From the IMG/VR virus record IMGVR_UViG_3300028394_000245, positions 1-29,486 of that record: a DNA stretch of 29,486 bases. One strand, given 5' to 3'. The notes under the pieces are model-generated. The model worked only from the letters and a program-made list of their open reading frames with translations. It was not told the DNA's origin and made no database searches. Positions 16,170-24,834 of the stretch are shown in pieces (the stretch's first letter is position 1; each line of letters begins with the position of its first letter). The DNA comes from a virus. The position numbers were made by a program, and so were the translations under genes.

Positions 16170-17932
16170 TGAGGCTTTCCTGCGCGGAGCCAAGTCTCTG
16201 CAATGTTTCGGATGTCGGTCGGGAGACCGGAACGCTCAAGTGCGGTGCGAATCTGCGTCATGCGTGCCGGAGGAATGTCGCGGAGCATAATGTCCTGCTT
16301 GTCCACAGTCACATATGCCTGCGCGAGTTCTCCAGGTGTCATGGACGCAAACGGCACTTCGGGGTCACTACCCCATCTGCTGACAAACACCTTGTCAAGA
16401 ACGGTCCGGTCAATGATGCGCTGCTTTTCGTCGCGTGAAAGCTGGCGGCCAATGCGCTCCTGCTCGGCGTTGATGAGCGTCTTGACGTTGTCGCGCATGT
16501 AAAGCGACTGTGCCGCCGCCGCATCATCACCACGTGGCGGATTTGCGATCTTGTTGAATCCGTTCCGAAGCAGCGTGGCCTCAAGCTGATCGGCGTCAAT
16601 TGTCGCCGATAGGATACGGTCGGGCTTGCCACGTTCGCCAAGCAGCTTGACGAAAGTTGAGTGCGTCATCTTGCTGCGGTTGCGCTCAAGCCAATCGCCG
16701 TCAGTCACAAGGGCTGGGTTACGTGCGACCTGCTCCATTACCGTCATCTCGTCCTGCTGCCGCTGGCCAGCCATGTACTTGGCTCTGTCAACTGGCCGGA
16801 GCCGGCCGAACTGGTCTGCCGGCATATCAGCGAGGCTGTTCCCAGGCACGGCGAGGAACTGCTCCGTGTTGTCAATTAGCGTGCGGTATTCTTGCTCAAT
16901 CAGGGCGTCATCCTGCGCGAACTGCGTCCGCAATTCGGCCTGGACAAACTTGCGAGTCTGGTCATCCGCAATCTGATCGGTCAGGACCATCGCTTCGCGC
17001 AAGGTCGTCGGCGGCTCGACCGGGCCGTCCTTCTGCTGCCAGTAGGTGTCCGGGTCGCTCTTGGACATCAGAAGCCCCGTGTCCTTGATGCTCGCTGCCA
17101 GTTCGCCAACCACCGACCGCTGACGGTTTGCATCCAACGACGAGCGAAGGCTAGTGTCAACCTTGGGATCAACCGGATGATCGTCAAGGAACGCTTCGGC
17201 CTGACCGTATTGACGGGCATTCATCAGATCATTTACGACACCAGTTGCCACCTTGTCGTAGACCTTCTGCTCCATCATCTTCATCTGCTCGCTGCCCTCA
17301 GGAATGCCATTCAAGGACGCCGCCTTGCGGACTTCCTGGACCGCGATCTCAAGATTGGCCTGATAGTTGACTAGCCCCATCGGACGGCCAGCAACGTCGG
17401 TCTTATTGCGGTCACCGTAGGAAATGATGGCAAGGTCGGAATACTTGTCTGCTCGAGCTGCGGCCTCGTTGGATGCCCACTGCTTTGTCTGCGCGTTGCG
17501 GTGGTCGTACATCTGACTTTGGAATGTCGCCATGTTCCGCGCAGCAACTTGCTGGAACATCCTCTTCTGCGTGTCATTCCCAAGCCCGTCCATGATGCCG
17601 TTCACCGCAGATGACATTTGATCGACAGACGACTGATAGTTCGACTCCGCGTCCTTGCCGGACTTGGACATAAAGTCAGAACGAATCTTCGTCATCACGC
17701 CAATGGCGGCGGTGTCGGCCTCCTTGGTGGCGGCATCGTCAATGTCATCCTGCATGGCAGAGCCAAGGCGGTATGCCGTATTGCCAGCGGCAATCATGGC
17801 TCGCCCCAATTCCTCCTGCTGCTTAGACGTGGCCTCGTCCATCGGCATGACGGGCGGTGCCTGGTACGGCACAAACGAACCCTCCCCGGCCATTCCAACC
17901 TGCGGGATAAACGAACTTGGTACGGTGGGCAT
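16166..17932 (-). CDS. Internal virion/ejection protein, T7 gp15-like by position
   Basis: The product has 588 residues, is largely helical and polar, and has no signal peptide or membrane span. Its Met/Gln/Ala/Asp-rich helices and long repeated helical hairpins fit the internal core proteins that podoviruses eject with their DNA to build a channel across the cell envelope. It lies between a gp14-like gene and the giant gp16-like gene, exactly the T7 order of core proteins. It starts with ATG at 17932, with GAGGAA just upstream, 12 bases after the stop of the gp14-like gene. Its stop overlaps the start of the giant gene (ATGA), so the two are probably made in linked amounts. The name rests on order and composition, not on clear sequence similarity. 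Confidence 0.75.
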   Translation of the reverse strand: MPTVPSSFIPQVGMAGEGSFVPYQAPPVMPMDEATSKQQEELGRAMIAAGNTAYRLGSAMQDDIDDAATKEADTAAIGVMTKIRSDFMSKSGKDAESNYQSSVDQMSSAVNGIMDGLGNDTQKRMFQQVAARNMATFQSQMYDHRNAQTKQWASNEAAARADKYSDLAIISYGDRNKTDVAGRPMGLVNYQANLEIAVQEVRKAASLNGIPEGSEQMKMMEQKVYDKVATGVVNDLMNARQYGQAEAFLDDHPVDPKVDTSLRSSLDANRQRSVVGELAASIKDTGLLMSKSDPDTYWQQKDGPVEPPTTLREAMVLTDQIADDQTRKFVQAELRTQFAQDDALIEQEYRTLIDNTEQFLAVPGNSLADMPADQFGRLRPVDRAKYMAGQRQQDEMTVMEQVARNPALVTDGDWLERNRSKMTHSTFVKLLGERGKPDRILSATIDADQLEATLLRNGFNKIANPPRGDDAAAAQSLYMRDNVKTLINAEQERIGRQLSRDEKQRIIDRTVLDKVFVSRWGSDPEVPFASMTPGELAQAYVTVDKQDIMLRDIPPARMTQIRTALERSGLPTDIRNIAETWLRAGKPQ

Positions 17933-17944
17933 GGTGGTTCCTCG

Positions 17945-18649
17945 TCAGATTCGCTTGGTGGACACGCCGCCGAGCAGTTCCTCAAGCCGGCGGTTTCGCG
18001 CCCAAGTCGTGCCAATGTCGGCCGCGCTCCCAAGGAGGCTTGTAGACACGCTCAGGCCGGGGTAGATCGTTCCTGCCGTGGAGGACAGGTTCTGCGCTGA
18101 AAGCTGAGACATCGCCGCCTGGGTGGCGTAGTTCGTGGCCTGCGTACGTGCGGCCTCGGCCTGACGGACGGTGTTGGCATTGATGGTCAGGCGGTCGATC
18201 TCCTTGATCAGATCCATGCTGCCCAGCACCTCGCCCGCGCTGCCGACCCCACCACGGATGCCGCGCCCCGCCATTGACGCCACCGCGCCAGCACGGGCCT
18301 GACCCGCCTGCATGGTGTAGCGACCGGACTGCTGCTGCCCGGCCTGCATGATCTGCGCCGCGTTGAACGCCGCACCTCGAGCGTTGATCCGAGCCATGCC
18401 AGCCTGGAACCGCTGATTCTGCGCCTGCATCTTCAGCTGGTTCTTCTGACTCTCGGCCGAGTAATACGCGCCGATGGCACTATTGACCGCTCCAAAGATG
18501 CTGACGATGGGGCCAGCAGATACGAACGCATCGGCCATTTGGGAACTAAACGACGGGGCCATCGTTCCCGCGCTTGCCGCATAAGACTGCCCGGTCAGCA
18601 GGGTCGGCCCAGTCGGGCTGGTGGAGAATGGGACGTTGACTACTGCCAT
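17945..18649 (-). CDS. Virion core protein, T7 gp14-like
   Basis: The 234-residue protein has a hydrophobic Ala/Ile/Val stretch at about 42-65 (Ala-Gly-Pro-Ile-Val-Ser-Ile-Phe-Gly-Ala). A long amphipathic helix rich in Gln, Ala, Met and Arg follows (about 66-180), with the segment SAESQKNQLKMQAQNQRF. This is typical of T7 gp14-type inner core proteins, the first to be ejected, which form a pore in the outer membrane. A Gly-Arg-Gly-Ile-Arg-Gly-Gly turn lies in the middle. GGAGG about eight bases upstream supports the start at 18649. It is the first of three consecutive ejection-protein genes. Confidence 0.82.
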   Translation of the reverse strand: MAVVNVPFSTSPTGPTLLTGQSYAASAGTMAPSFSSQMADAFVSAGPIVSIFGAVNSAIGAYYSAESQKNQLKMQAQNQRFQAGMARINARGAAFNAAQIMQAGQQQSGRYTMQAGQARAGAVASMAGRGIRGGVGSAGEVLGSMDLIKEIDRLTINANTVRQAEAARTQATNYATQAAMSQLSAQNLSSTAGTIYPGLSVSTSLLGSAADIGTTWARNRRLEELLGGVSTKRI

Positions 18650-18653
18650 GTGA

Positions 18654-21605
18654 TTAGCCTCCGATGCTCACTTCAAGGGTCAATCCCACCAAGGTCAGCG
18701 GGAGCGGGTCGGCCTGTCTGATGTAGACCTGTCCACCCGCCCCCCACGACGGCGTCATAACCACCAACAGCTCATCCGACTTGAGCGATGGCGGACTGCC
18801 GTACGGTTCAGTAGTGCGCTGCTTGTACTCAACAAGGTGGTCGGCGTCCGGGCCAACAAAGATGCCCGATGACTTGAAGACTCGCAGCCACGCCTTGTTG
18901 ACATTCTTGGTCCGGCCCTGACCGAAACCGTCCACATTCAGCGTCATGGGCAGGGTTTGCAGATCGCTTTCATACGGCAGGCCCACAATGATCTTTGTCG
19001 CCGCCCGCTGAAGCAAGATCGAACCGCTCGTCACCACCTGCTGCGGCATGACCGCTCCGTCAGCCAGGATGCTGACAGTCTTGCCTTCAAGATGCGACAA
19101 ACCGCCAAGGTCCTTGCGAGCAAACGACCAGTTCGTAGTTGCCGTGTTGCGAAGTGCAACTGGAATGAGTTTGTCAACTCGCGCAGTTGCCACCGTAGTA
19201 GATGACGTTGCAATGATGGTCAGTCGATACTTAACGCCATTTGCGTCGGTCAAGACAATGGCATCGCCAACATCGGTGGTTCCGGGCCACACAAACAGGC
19301 TTGAAGATGCGGTGATCGTCAGCACCTCAGTAGAATCCCAGGCAGTTCCGCCGGATATGGTTACCGTTGGAGTAGAGGTGTTCGTGCCATCGTAGGTCAG
19401 GGCGCTGTCAACAAAGATGCAATCGTCAAGCGCATCAACTTGGCGAGATGCAAGGCGTTCAACGTAACGCTTGGTGCTGCCGTTGATCGTGCGCTTGACT
19501 ACCACGTACACGCGATCCTCGTCACCTTCGGCCACCGCGGTGCAGCTCTCAAACGTGCCATCGGTTTCGTGCCAGTGCCATGCGCCGAGTTGCTGCTCCG
19601 GCACGTATGTCAGACCCAGCATGTACCCGCTGCTTGAAATGAACCACAGAATCGGCTGCGGACTCTTGGCGTAGCACATGTCCGACAGTTCTAGGTTGTC
19701 AAACAGGTGCGTAGACCGCAAAGACAGGTCGCCCGTAATGAAGCCCTGGGACTGCCACGAATACCCAAGTTCACGCACGTGACCGCCGCGCTCGGCGCAA
19801 TACACAACGATGTTGTTCACAATCTCGGGCTGCACGTTGTTGGCGCCGATGTACGACTGCGGCCGCACCGATATTGTGCTGGGCGTGATCACATCGCTGT
19901 TGATCGGGCTGACGCGAAGCTCCGAGCTGTTGGTAAGCATGAGCATCTGCGTCAGCGGCACAATGTGCCTGATGGTCGATGCCTCGCGGACGGCCACCTC
20001 AACCTTGATGCGGTCATCGTCCTGGGTCGGGATCGAATACGACATGTCGTTTTCGGTCGGTGAGCGCGTCATCCACAACGTTTGCGGTTCGTTGGTCGTG
20101 CCGGCAAACGCCTTGCGCTGCTCAAAGTACGACACGGCTCCAGGGTAATTCCCGGCGCTGTTGAACACCGTGTCGTAGATCGACGGCGTGATTGACAAGT
20201 CAGGGGCAATGTTGTCATCGACAAACGATGTTGAACTGGTTTGCCCGATGTAACCGTACAGTCCATTCTGACGCTTGTAGACGTTGTATCGAAGCACCCC
20301 CGAAACGGCGGTCCAGTTGATTGTGTTGTACGCGCCCTGGACGTTCAGATTGTTTGTCACGCTGACTACGGCGCTCTGCACGCTTTCCTGCTGGTGGTCG
20401 GGATTCAACGCCGTGACAACGTAGTAATTCGTGATGTCCGCCGCAGGCGTCATTGCCTGCACAAGACCACCGCTTGTGTACGCAGTAAAGGTATGCGTAT
20501 CAACAAGCGTACCCGTTTGGTAATACACCAGTTTCATTGTTGACGCACTTGGAAACACATCAACGATGTAATACTTGTCGTTGACTTCCGTCATTCCAAC
20601 TACGCCAGTAATGTAGATGGAATCACCCTTTGCAAGTTGTTTGTTCTCTGCGTCATTTGACAAGGTAAATACACCTTGTGCGCCAAGAGCAGATATCGTA
20701 ATGTTGGTGATATTGACGCCCGTGCCGCGATTTGCCGTGACAGCCACCCCAGTAGGCGTAGCAATTGTTGCGCCAAACGAAATGACACCAAGTTGCCAAT
20801 TCGTTGCACCGTAACGTTGAAGTTCACGCGGTGCGTAATTGGGATGAACCAAGGTCATGACATCCGCAGATTGAACGTAATGGATGTCAAAAAGATCCGC
20901 TTCCGCATAGGGCGTGGGAATCTCATAGAAGCCCGATGGCATGGGATACCAATACGTTGCGTTTGGCGGTGCATTGCCAAAGCTGCTAGCAATGCAGTAA
21001 TAGTTTACGCCGCCACTTGAGACAAGACCTCCAACCGAATACACCTGGTTGGTAGTGATCGTTCCACTGCCAGTAGTGGTGATGTCAATTGCAGATCCAG
21101 TTGCGGTCAAAGACAGCTGATAGGTGTTTGCCGCAGCATTGATAACGTAGTACGTAGTAGCAGCTACAAGCGGTGCAGGCAACGTAGTTGTAGCCGACAC
21201 CCGCACTGGCGTTCCGTTTGCGTATCCGTGCGCGTTGCTAGTAAATGTTTCCGTACCAGTATTGACAGCACTAATTGTCTTTGTCGTGCTATATGCAGAT
21301 GGCGTTCCCGGTGTCAGCGTAGCCGCATTGGTGTGGAAACGCATGTAATACTCGCCCAACTCAAGCACCATTGTCTGCGTAGTGCTGTAAGTGAACGAAA
21401 TCAAGCGCGTCTTCTTCGTGCTGTCCTTGACTTCTTTGACAAACTCCGTACCAGGCCGATTGTCGGCCGAACCCTGAGGCATGGCGATGAAGTTCTTCAT
21501 GCGAGCAAGGCCCGTCTGAAACTTCGTATCGTCAATGCGACCGAACATGTCCGGGGAAATCTCGCCGCCGGCAAAGGAACGGTAGTAAGTACGGGTGTTT
21601 GGCAT
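18654..21605 (-). CDS. Tail nozzle protein (T7 gp12 / tail tubular protein B-like), enlarged by inserted beta domains
   Basis: The 983-residue protein begins with a stretch typical of podovirus nozzle proteins: a Phe-Ala-Gly-Gly-Glu-Ile-Ser-Pro motif at 11-18, a Gly-Leu-Ala-Arg-Met-Lys-Asn-Phe helix, and Asn-Arg-Pro-Gly-Thr-Glu-Phe at 49-55. Nozzles form the hexameric tip of the short tail through which DNA passes. It is longer than T7 gp12 (about 790 residues). The extra length appears to be beta modules: one at about 110-182 with a Thr-Ser-Asn-Ala-His-Gly-Tyr start, a second at about 298-378, and a fibronectin-III-like module at about 390-465 with RYNVYKRQNGLYG. GAAGGT upstream supports the start. 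It starts three bases after the adaptor gene. Confidence 0.88.
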   Translation of the reverse strand: MPNTRTYYRSFAGGEISPDMFGRIDDTKFQTGLARMKNFIAMPQGSADNRPGTEFVKEVKDSTKKTRLISFTYSTTQTMVLELGEYYMRFHTNAATLTPGTPSAYSTTKTISAVNTGTETFTSNAHGYANGTPVRVSATTTLPAPLVAATTYYVINAAANTYQLSLTATGSAIDITTTGSGTITTNQVYSVGGLVSSGGVNYYCIASSFGNAPPNATYWYPMPSGFYEIPTPYAEADLFDIHYVQSADVMTLVHPNYAPRELQRYGATNWQLGVISFGATIATPTGVAVTANRGTGVNITNITISALGAQGVFTLSNDAENKQLAKGDSIYITGVVGMTEVNDKYYIVDVFPSASTMKLVYYQTGTLVDTHTFTAYTSGGLVQAMTPAADITNYYVVTALNPDHQQESVQSAVVSVTNNLNVQGAYNTINWTAVSGVLRYNVYKRQNGLYGYIGQTSSTSFVDDNIAPDLSITPSIYDTVFNSAGNYPGAVSYFEQRKAFAGTTNEPQTLWMTRSPTENDMSYSIPTQDDDRIKVEVAVREASTIRHIVPLTQMLMLTNSSELRVSPINSDVITPSTISVRPQSYIGANNVQPEIVNNIVVYCAERGGHVRELGYSWQSQGFITGDLSLRSTHLFDNLELSDMCYAKSPQPILWFISSSGYMLGLTYVPEQQLGAWHWHETDGTFESCTAVAEGDEDRVYVVVKRTINGSTKRYVERLASRQVDALDDCIFVDSALTYDGTNTSTPTVTISGGTAWDSTEVLTITASSSLFVWPGTTDVGDAIVLTDANGVKYRLTIIATSSTTVATARVDKLIPVALRNTATTNWSFARKDLGGLSHLEGKTVSILADGAVMPQQVVTSGSILLQRAATKIIVGLPYESDLQTLPMTLNVDGFGQGRTKNVNKAWLRVFKSSGIFVGPDADHLVEYKQRTTEPYGSPPSLKSDELLVVMTPSWGAGGQVYIRQADPLPLTLVGLTLEVSIGG

Positions 21606-21608
21606 GGC

Positions 21609-22289
21609 TTACCTTCCCGACATCCAGGGGGTCACGATGTCAGGCTTGGAGTTGCGCTGGTTGGAGTCCGACGCGGTGGCCTTCTGCAAGTAGCCCATCA
21701 TCATTTGCGTCATGCGCTTGGCTTCCGCCGCGCCCGCGTCACCCTTGATGATTGGCCCAGCAAGCATGGACGCCAGGTGGTACGACAGCGTCATCACGAA
21801 CAACGGCGAGAACTGCGTTGGGTCGGTGATGTGCGCCGTGTAGCGCAAGACCGCGTTCTCCTGATTGGTGTAGATGACCTGCGTCCCGTTGTCCAAGGTT
21901 TCCAACGTGTACGGCTGCGGCGCGTAGCGGCCAGCAGCAATCATCGGGGAATAGTTGTGCGCGAAATTCGGCGTATCGGTTGGCGAGAACTTCGTCGAAT
22001 AGTCATCAACCGAATCGGGCGGCAGCACCGAGATCAGGTTGTTGGCGTTGCTGGGGACGGCGTAGGCATACAGCCATTCCGGCCATGTGCTAGTCAGGGA
22101 AGCAAGCACCACGCGGCGCATGGTGAAGTTCCAATAGTGCATCTCAAGGAGGCTGTCTACCGCGATGGGGTAGAACCGCGAACAATGCTCGGCCTGCGCA
22201 GACCCCTCCGGCGGGTCAATGCTTGACACGGTTGCCGTGTCGCCGAGGTGCGCCAGTGCAAGATTGCAGATTTCAACCGCTGATGGCAT
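21609..22289 (-). CDS. Tail adaptor protein (T7 gp11 / tail tubular protein A-like)
   Basis: The 226-residue protein opens with a Glu-Ile-Cys-Asn-Leu-Ala-Leu-Ala-His-Leu-Gly helix. A segment with HCSRFYPIAVDSLLEMHYWNF (about 35-55) follows, the pattern seen in podovirus tail tubular A/adaptor proteins that join the portal ring to the nozzle. A later helix (about 175-200) is rich in Ala and Met and contains Leu-Ala-Gly-Pro-Ile-Ile-Lys-Gly-Asp. The ATG at 22289 has a strong AGGAGG just upstream, directly after the hairpin that separates head from tail genes. It is followed by the nozzle gene with almost no gap, the normal pairing of these two tail genes. Confidence 0.85.
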   Translation of the reverse strand: MPSAVEICNLALAHLGDTATVSSIDPPEGSAQAEHCSRFYPIAVDSLLEMHYWNFTMRRVVLASLTSTWPEWLYAYAVPSNANNLISVLPPDSVDDYSTKFSPTDTPNFAHNYSPMIAAGRYAPQPYTLETLDNGTQVIYTNQENAVLRYTAHITDPTQFSPLFVMTLSYHLASMLAGPIIKGDAGAAEAKRMTQMMMGYLQKATASDSNQRNSKPDIVTPWMSGR

Positions 22290-22308
22290 GACCGCCTCCT
22301 AGTGAAAT

Positions 22309-22341
22309 GAGGGGAGCCGTGGTTTCCCGACGGCTCCCCTC
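22309..22341 (-). terminator. Perfect 12-bp hairpin between head and tail genes (possible attenuator or terminator)
   Basis: Bases 309-320 of this block (GAGGGGAGCCGT) pair perfectly with 330-341 (ACGGCTCCCCTC) around a nine-base loop. The hairpin lies in the 74-base gap between the last head gene and the tail adaptor gene. On the - strand it is followed by ATTTCACTAG, which is only weakly T-rich, so it may be a leaky terminator, an attenuator or an RNA-stabilising element. Its position recalls the T7 late terminator downstream of the capsid gene, which lowers expression of the tail genes relative to capsid. Confidence 0.6.
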
Positions 22342-22363
22342 GTTGCGCTTCACTTCACAGGAC

Positions 22364-22576
22364 TCAAGCTCCGTCCGTGTCCTTGGTCATCTTGGGCCGA
22401 CCGGGCTTGCGCTTGGTGGCTTCCATGACCGCAACAGTGGCCTCGTCATCTTCAGATTCCCAGGAACCATCAATTGGCTCAAGGCAATCATTGATTTGAC
22501 CATTGTACTCAAAGATTTCGCCTTCTTCACGAAGGGAATTTTCAACGAAACACTTGATAAGAACACGAACCTTCAT
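22364..22576 (-). CDS. Small head-cluster protein with AT-hook-like tail
   Basis: The 70-residue protein has a beta-rich N-terminus (MKVRVLIKCFVEN, then GEIFEYNG), an acidic middle (Glu-Ser-Glu-Asp-Asp-Glu), and a basic end with KRKPGRPKMTK at about 55-65. The Gly-Arg-Pro core with flanking Lys/Arg resembles an AT-hook, which binds the minor groove of AT-rich DNA. AAGGAA eight bases upstream supports the start at 22576. It is the last gene before the head/tail hairpin. Small proteins at this place in other phages are head-completion or DNA-contact proteins, but no family is recognised, so any role in DNA packaging is inference. Confidence 0.7.
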   Translation of the reverse strand: MKVRVLIKCFVENSLREEGEIFEYNGQINDCLEPIDGSWESEDDEATVAVMEATKRKPGRPKMTKDTDGA

Positions 22577-22591
22577 GAAGCAGATTCCTTA

Positions 22592-23068
22592 TTACTGAAT
22601 TGCGAAACCAGACGGGTAGAACTTACGGCCGTCCTGGATGTCAGCCACAACGTATGCACACACGCTGCCAGTGGTCGGGGTGGTCCCGAGCGTGACATAA
22701 CGTGCGCCAATGTACTGCGTTCCCTTGGAGAACAGCTGCGGATTGATGCGAACCGCAAACTGAGCATTGGCAGTCAGGCTGGCAAGAACAACCGCGCCGG
22801 ACGAACCAGCCACAACAACACCCGTGGTAAGAGCGGCATTTGTTCCAACAATGACATCAAACTGCAGCGAAGTCAGTGTGTTGTAAGCCTCCACAACGGT
22901 GAAAACCATGTACAGATCATCGCCTTCGCCAATGTCACGGACACTGGCAAGGTCGATGCTGTCTGTGGAAACCACCGGAGTGCCAGACGCGGGAAGCGCG
23001 GCCTGTCCGGTGATGACGCCCGATGCGGGAACGGTTCCCGAAACAACCAACTTGGTATCAAGAATCAT
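22592..23068 (-). CDS. Bbp16-like capsid cement protein
   Basis: The 158-residue product is beta-rich and follows the major capsid gene. It resembles the Bbp16 family from Bordetella phage BPP-1: a MILDTKLVVSG start, Ser-Thr-Asp-Ser-Ile-Asp-Leu-Ala in the first quarter, a Gly-Glu-Gly-Asp-Asp-Leu-Tyr-Met-Val-Phe strand, and an end containing ADIQDGRKFYPSGF. Proteins of this family trimerise on the outside of the capsid shell and stabilise it. A GAAAGGAA element upstream supports the start at 23068. Gene order (Bbp19-like, scaffold, capsid, Bbp16-like) supports the call. Confidence 0.85.
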   Translation of the reverse strand: MILDTKLVVSGTVPASGVITGQAALPASGTPVVSTDSIDLASVRDIGEGDDLYMVFTVVEAYNTLTSLQFDVIVGTNAALTTGVVVAGSSGAVVLASLTANAQFAVRINPQLFSKGTQYIGARYVTLGTTPTTGSVCAYVVADIQDGRKFYPSGFAIQ

Positions 23069-23102
23069 TTGAGTGAATTCCTTTCTTGTTCAGAGCGTCC
23101 TA

Positions 23103-24134
23103 TTAGGACACCTGTGCTTCGGTGTTGAGGATGGCATCCACGCGACGCAGCGGGATTCCCAAGAACGAGAGGTACGAAGCAGCAGTACCAAACTGCGACA
23201 GACCTTCGTTGACCTTCAGGACGTACTGGCTCTTATCAAGAGCCATCACCGACAGGCCGCTGTGAACGGTGCGGTTCATGTAGAAGGCAGCACGGCCCAT
23301 CGACATGTTCGGAATGCGGTACATGGCGCGAGCCATTGCACGAATCAGGTTGTACGAAGCGCCCACAGCCTGGCTGTCTCCCTGCGCAAACAGATGGCTG
23401 GTGTTGATGTTGGCAATACGCACAACGTAACGCCAATCCTTCACGACCAAGCCGTTCTTCCACTGGTAGCGAGTGGCATACGCCTGCAGGCGGGTGCCGT
23501 CGCTGTTGTAGACGGTCTGCTCGCCAAGATCCTCATGGATTAGGCCGGCCTTGCTGCCCTTCGGAAAGGGGCAGTAAACGGTCTGATCGCCCCACACAAC
23601 CAGGTACACCGAGGTGTTTGCCGTAGAGGAGTAAGAACCAGTAGTGAGGCTGTTGATGACGTTTGCGCCGTTACCAGCAGAGGTGGACGAATACCGGGTA
23701 GCAAGTCCAAGGAACTGCTTCGGATCGGTCGCCGGATTGCCGTAGAACAGAGTCGTGGCCTGAGTCTGGTTCATGGCCTCAAGGAACGCCGTGTCTTCAG
23801 ACAGACGGAACTGAGCCGTGTTGCCGTTGAGCATGGCGAGGTCCTTGTCGACTTCGCTGCGAGCCTCAAGGATGCCGCAAGCTTCATCGACCTGCGCGGT
23901 CGTGGACTTGCTGTTCGGAATGCCCTGGTTGAGCGCACGCCAGTACACGGTCGGCAGACCAGTACGGATGACCACGCGGTCGCCCGTGGGCAGGTTGCCT
24001 TCCTTGAACACGCAATCCTCAAGGATTTCGTTGCTTTGAGAAAGAAGTTCGGCAATGACCGGGACGCGGCCATCGGGATCGGTGCGCTTTGCCCAATCGG
24101 CAAGAGTCAGATTAGTAGCGGTAATTGCTGCCAT
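23103..24134 (-). CDS. Major capsid protein (BPP-1 Bbp17/GP7-like)
   Basis: The 343-residue protein has the size and pattern of the HK97-fold capsid proteins of the BPP-1/Gp7 group. It has a helical N-terminal arm with Leu-Thr-Leu-Ala-Asp-Trp-Ala-Lys, then a Leu-Pro-Thr-Val-Tyr-Trp-Arg-Ala-Leu-Asn-Gln-Gly-Ile strand at about 60-72. An acidic helix contains Asp-Lys-Asp-Leu-Ala-Met-Leu-Asn-Gly, and a Tyr-Gly-Asn-Pro turn precedes Phe-Leu-Gly-Leu. The C-terminal region contains FYMNRTVHSGL and GIPLRRVDAIL, both typical of this group. AAGGAG eight bases upstream of ATG 24134 is a strong ribosome binding site, as expected for the most abundant virion protein. It lies directly after the scaffold gene. 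Confidence 0.92.
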   Translation of the reverse strand: MAAITATNLTLADWAKRTDPDGRVPVIAELLSQSNEILEDCVFKEGNLPTGDRVVIRTGLPTVYWRALNQGIPNSKSTTAQVDEACGILEARSEVDKDLAMLNGNTAQFRLSEDTAFLEAMNQTQATTLFYGNPATDPKQFLGLATRYSSTSAGNGANVINSLTTGSYSSTANTSVYLVVWGDQTVYCPFPKGSKAGLIHEDLGEQTVYNSDGTRLQAYATRYQWKNGLVVKDWRYVVRIANINTSHLFAQGDSQAVGASYNLIRAMARAMYRIPNMSMGRAAFYMNRTVHSGLSVMALDKSQYVLKVNEGLSQFGTAASYLSFLGIPLRRVDAILNTEAQVS

Positions 24135-24159
24135 TGTGGTAGCTCCTTATGTGTGTGAT

Positions 24160-24834
24160 TTACGAGTGATTGGAATAGAGGGCGGCCGCTGCGCCAGCAA
24201 AGTCCATTGGTCCGTTCGACTTTCCGTTCGATGAACCCGTGGATGGCCCGACGTAGCGATCCTCACTGATTGCCTTCCCTGCCCTGAACATGAACCGGAT
24301 TACTTCCGGGTGATTGCCCAGGCCAGAGTCGTTGAGCAACGTGCGCAGTTCGGCGGTGCCGAACGTGTCAAGTGCCTTCTTCGCAACTGAAAGGTTCTCG
24401 GTGATCTTGTCACCACCAAATTCCTTGTCGGCCTTTGAAGATTCCGCCCATTGCGAGCGGACTGCCTCAACCTGTGCTGCCTGCCGCGTGCCAATCTTTT
24501 CGGACATCGCGGTAAGCATTTTCTGCGCGGCATCTTGGGTCAGGTTCAATTCCTTGGCAACCTCCGAGAACGCTTCCACGGTCTCGGCGTCGAGCTGCTT
24601 GCCCTCAGGGGCCTTGAACTCGTACTTCTCCGGCGCGCCTTCCGGCTTCGCCTGCTCGGTTGCCTCCGGCTTGCCAGTATCGGCCGACTCCGCGGCTTGC
24701 TGGTCCTGTGCCTTCGGTGCTTGCTGCTGTTCCCCGTAAAGTGCCTCAGCCGTCGCCGTTGCGCTCTTCGGGGCTTCAGATGCCGGAATGCCGTTATTGT
24801 TCGTTAAGGCTTCCGTCATCGTTGGTTCGGTCAT
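24160..24834 (-). CDS. Capsid scaffolding protein (Bbp18 position)
   Basis: The 224-residue protein is acidic and Ala/Glu/Gln/Lys-rich, with a disordered N-terminal third (Pro, Gln, Ala). A long helical middle (about 85-125) follows, and a basic Gly/Ser-rich stretch lies near the end. That is the usual make-up of phage scaffolds that organise capsid subunits and then leave or are digested. It lies immediately upstream of the major capsid gene. AAGGAG seven bases upstream fixes the ATG at 24834. The coding sequence overlaps the end of the Bbp19-like gene by 41 bases. Confidence 0.82.
   Translation of the reverse strand: MTEPTMTEALTNNNGIPASEAPKSATATAEALYGEQQQAPKAQDQQAAESADTGKPEATEQAKPEGAPEKYEFKAPEGKQLDAETVEAFSEVAKELNLTQDAAQKMLTAMSEKIGTRQAAQVEAVRSQWAESSKADKEFGGDKITENLSVAKKALDTFGTAELRTLLNDSGLGNHPEVIRFMFRAGKAISEDRYVGPSTGSSNGKSNGPMDFAGAAAALYSNHS

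Noticed and set aside
16170-16193. Start of the giant gene at ATG 16193
   Set aside because: It would overlap the upstream gene by 28 bases. ATG 16169 forms an ATGA overlap and has AGGAAAG at good spacing.
21228-22226. A 332-codon open frame on the + strand opposite the adaptor and nozzle genes
   Set aside because: It is antisense to two well-supported tail genes and its protein is Arg/His/Gly-rich without recognisable domains, as expected for the shadow of GC-rich coding DNA.
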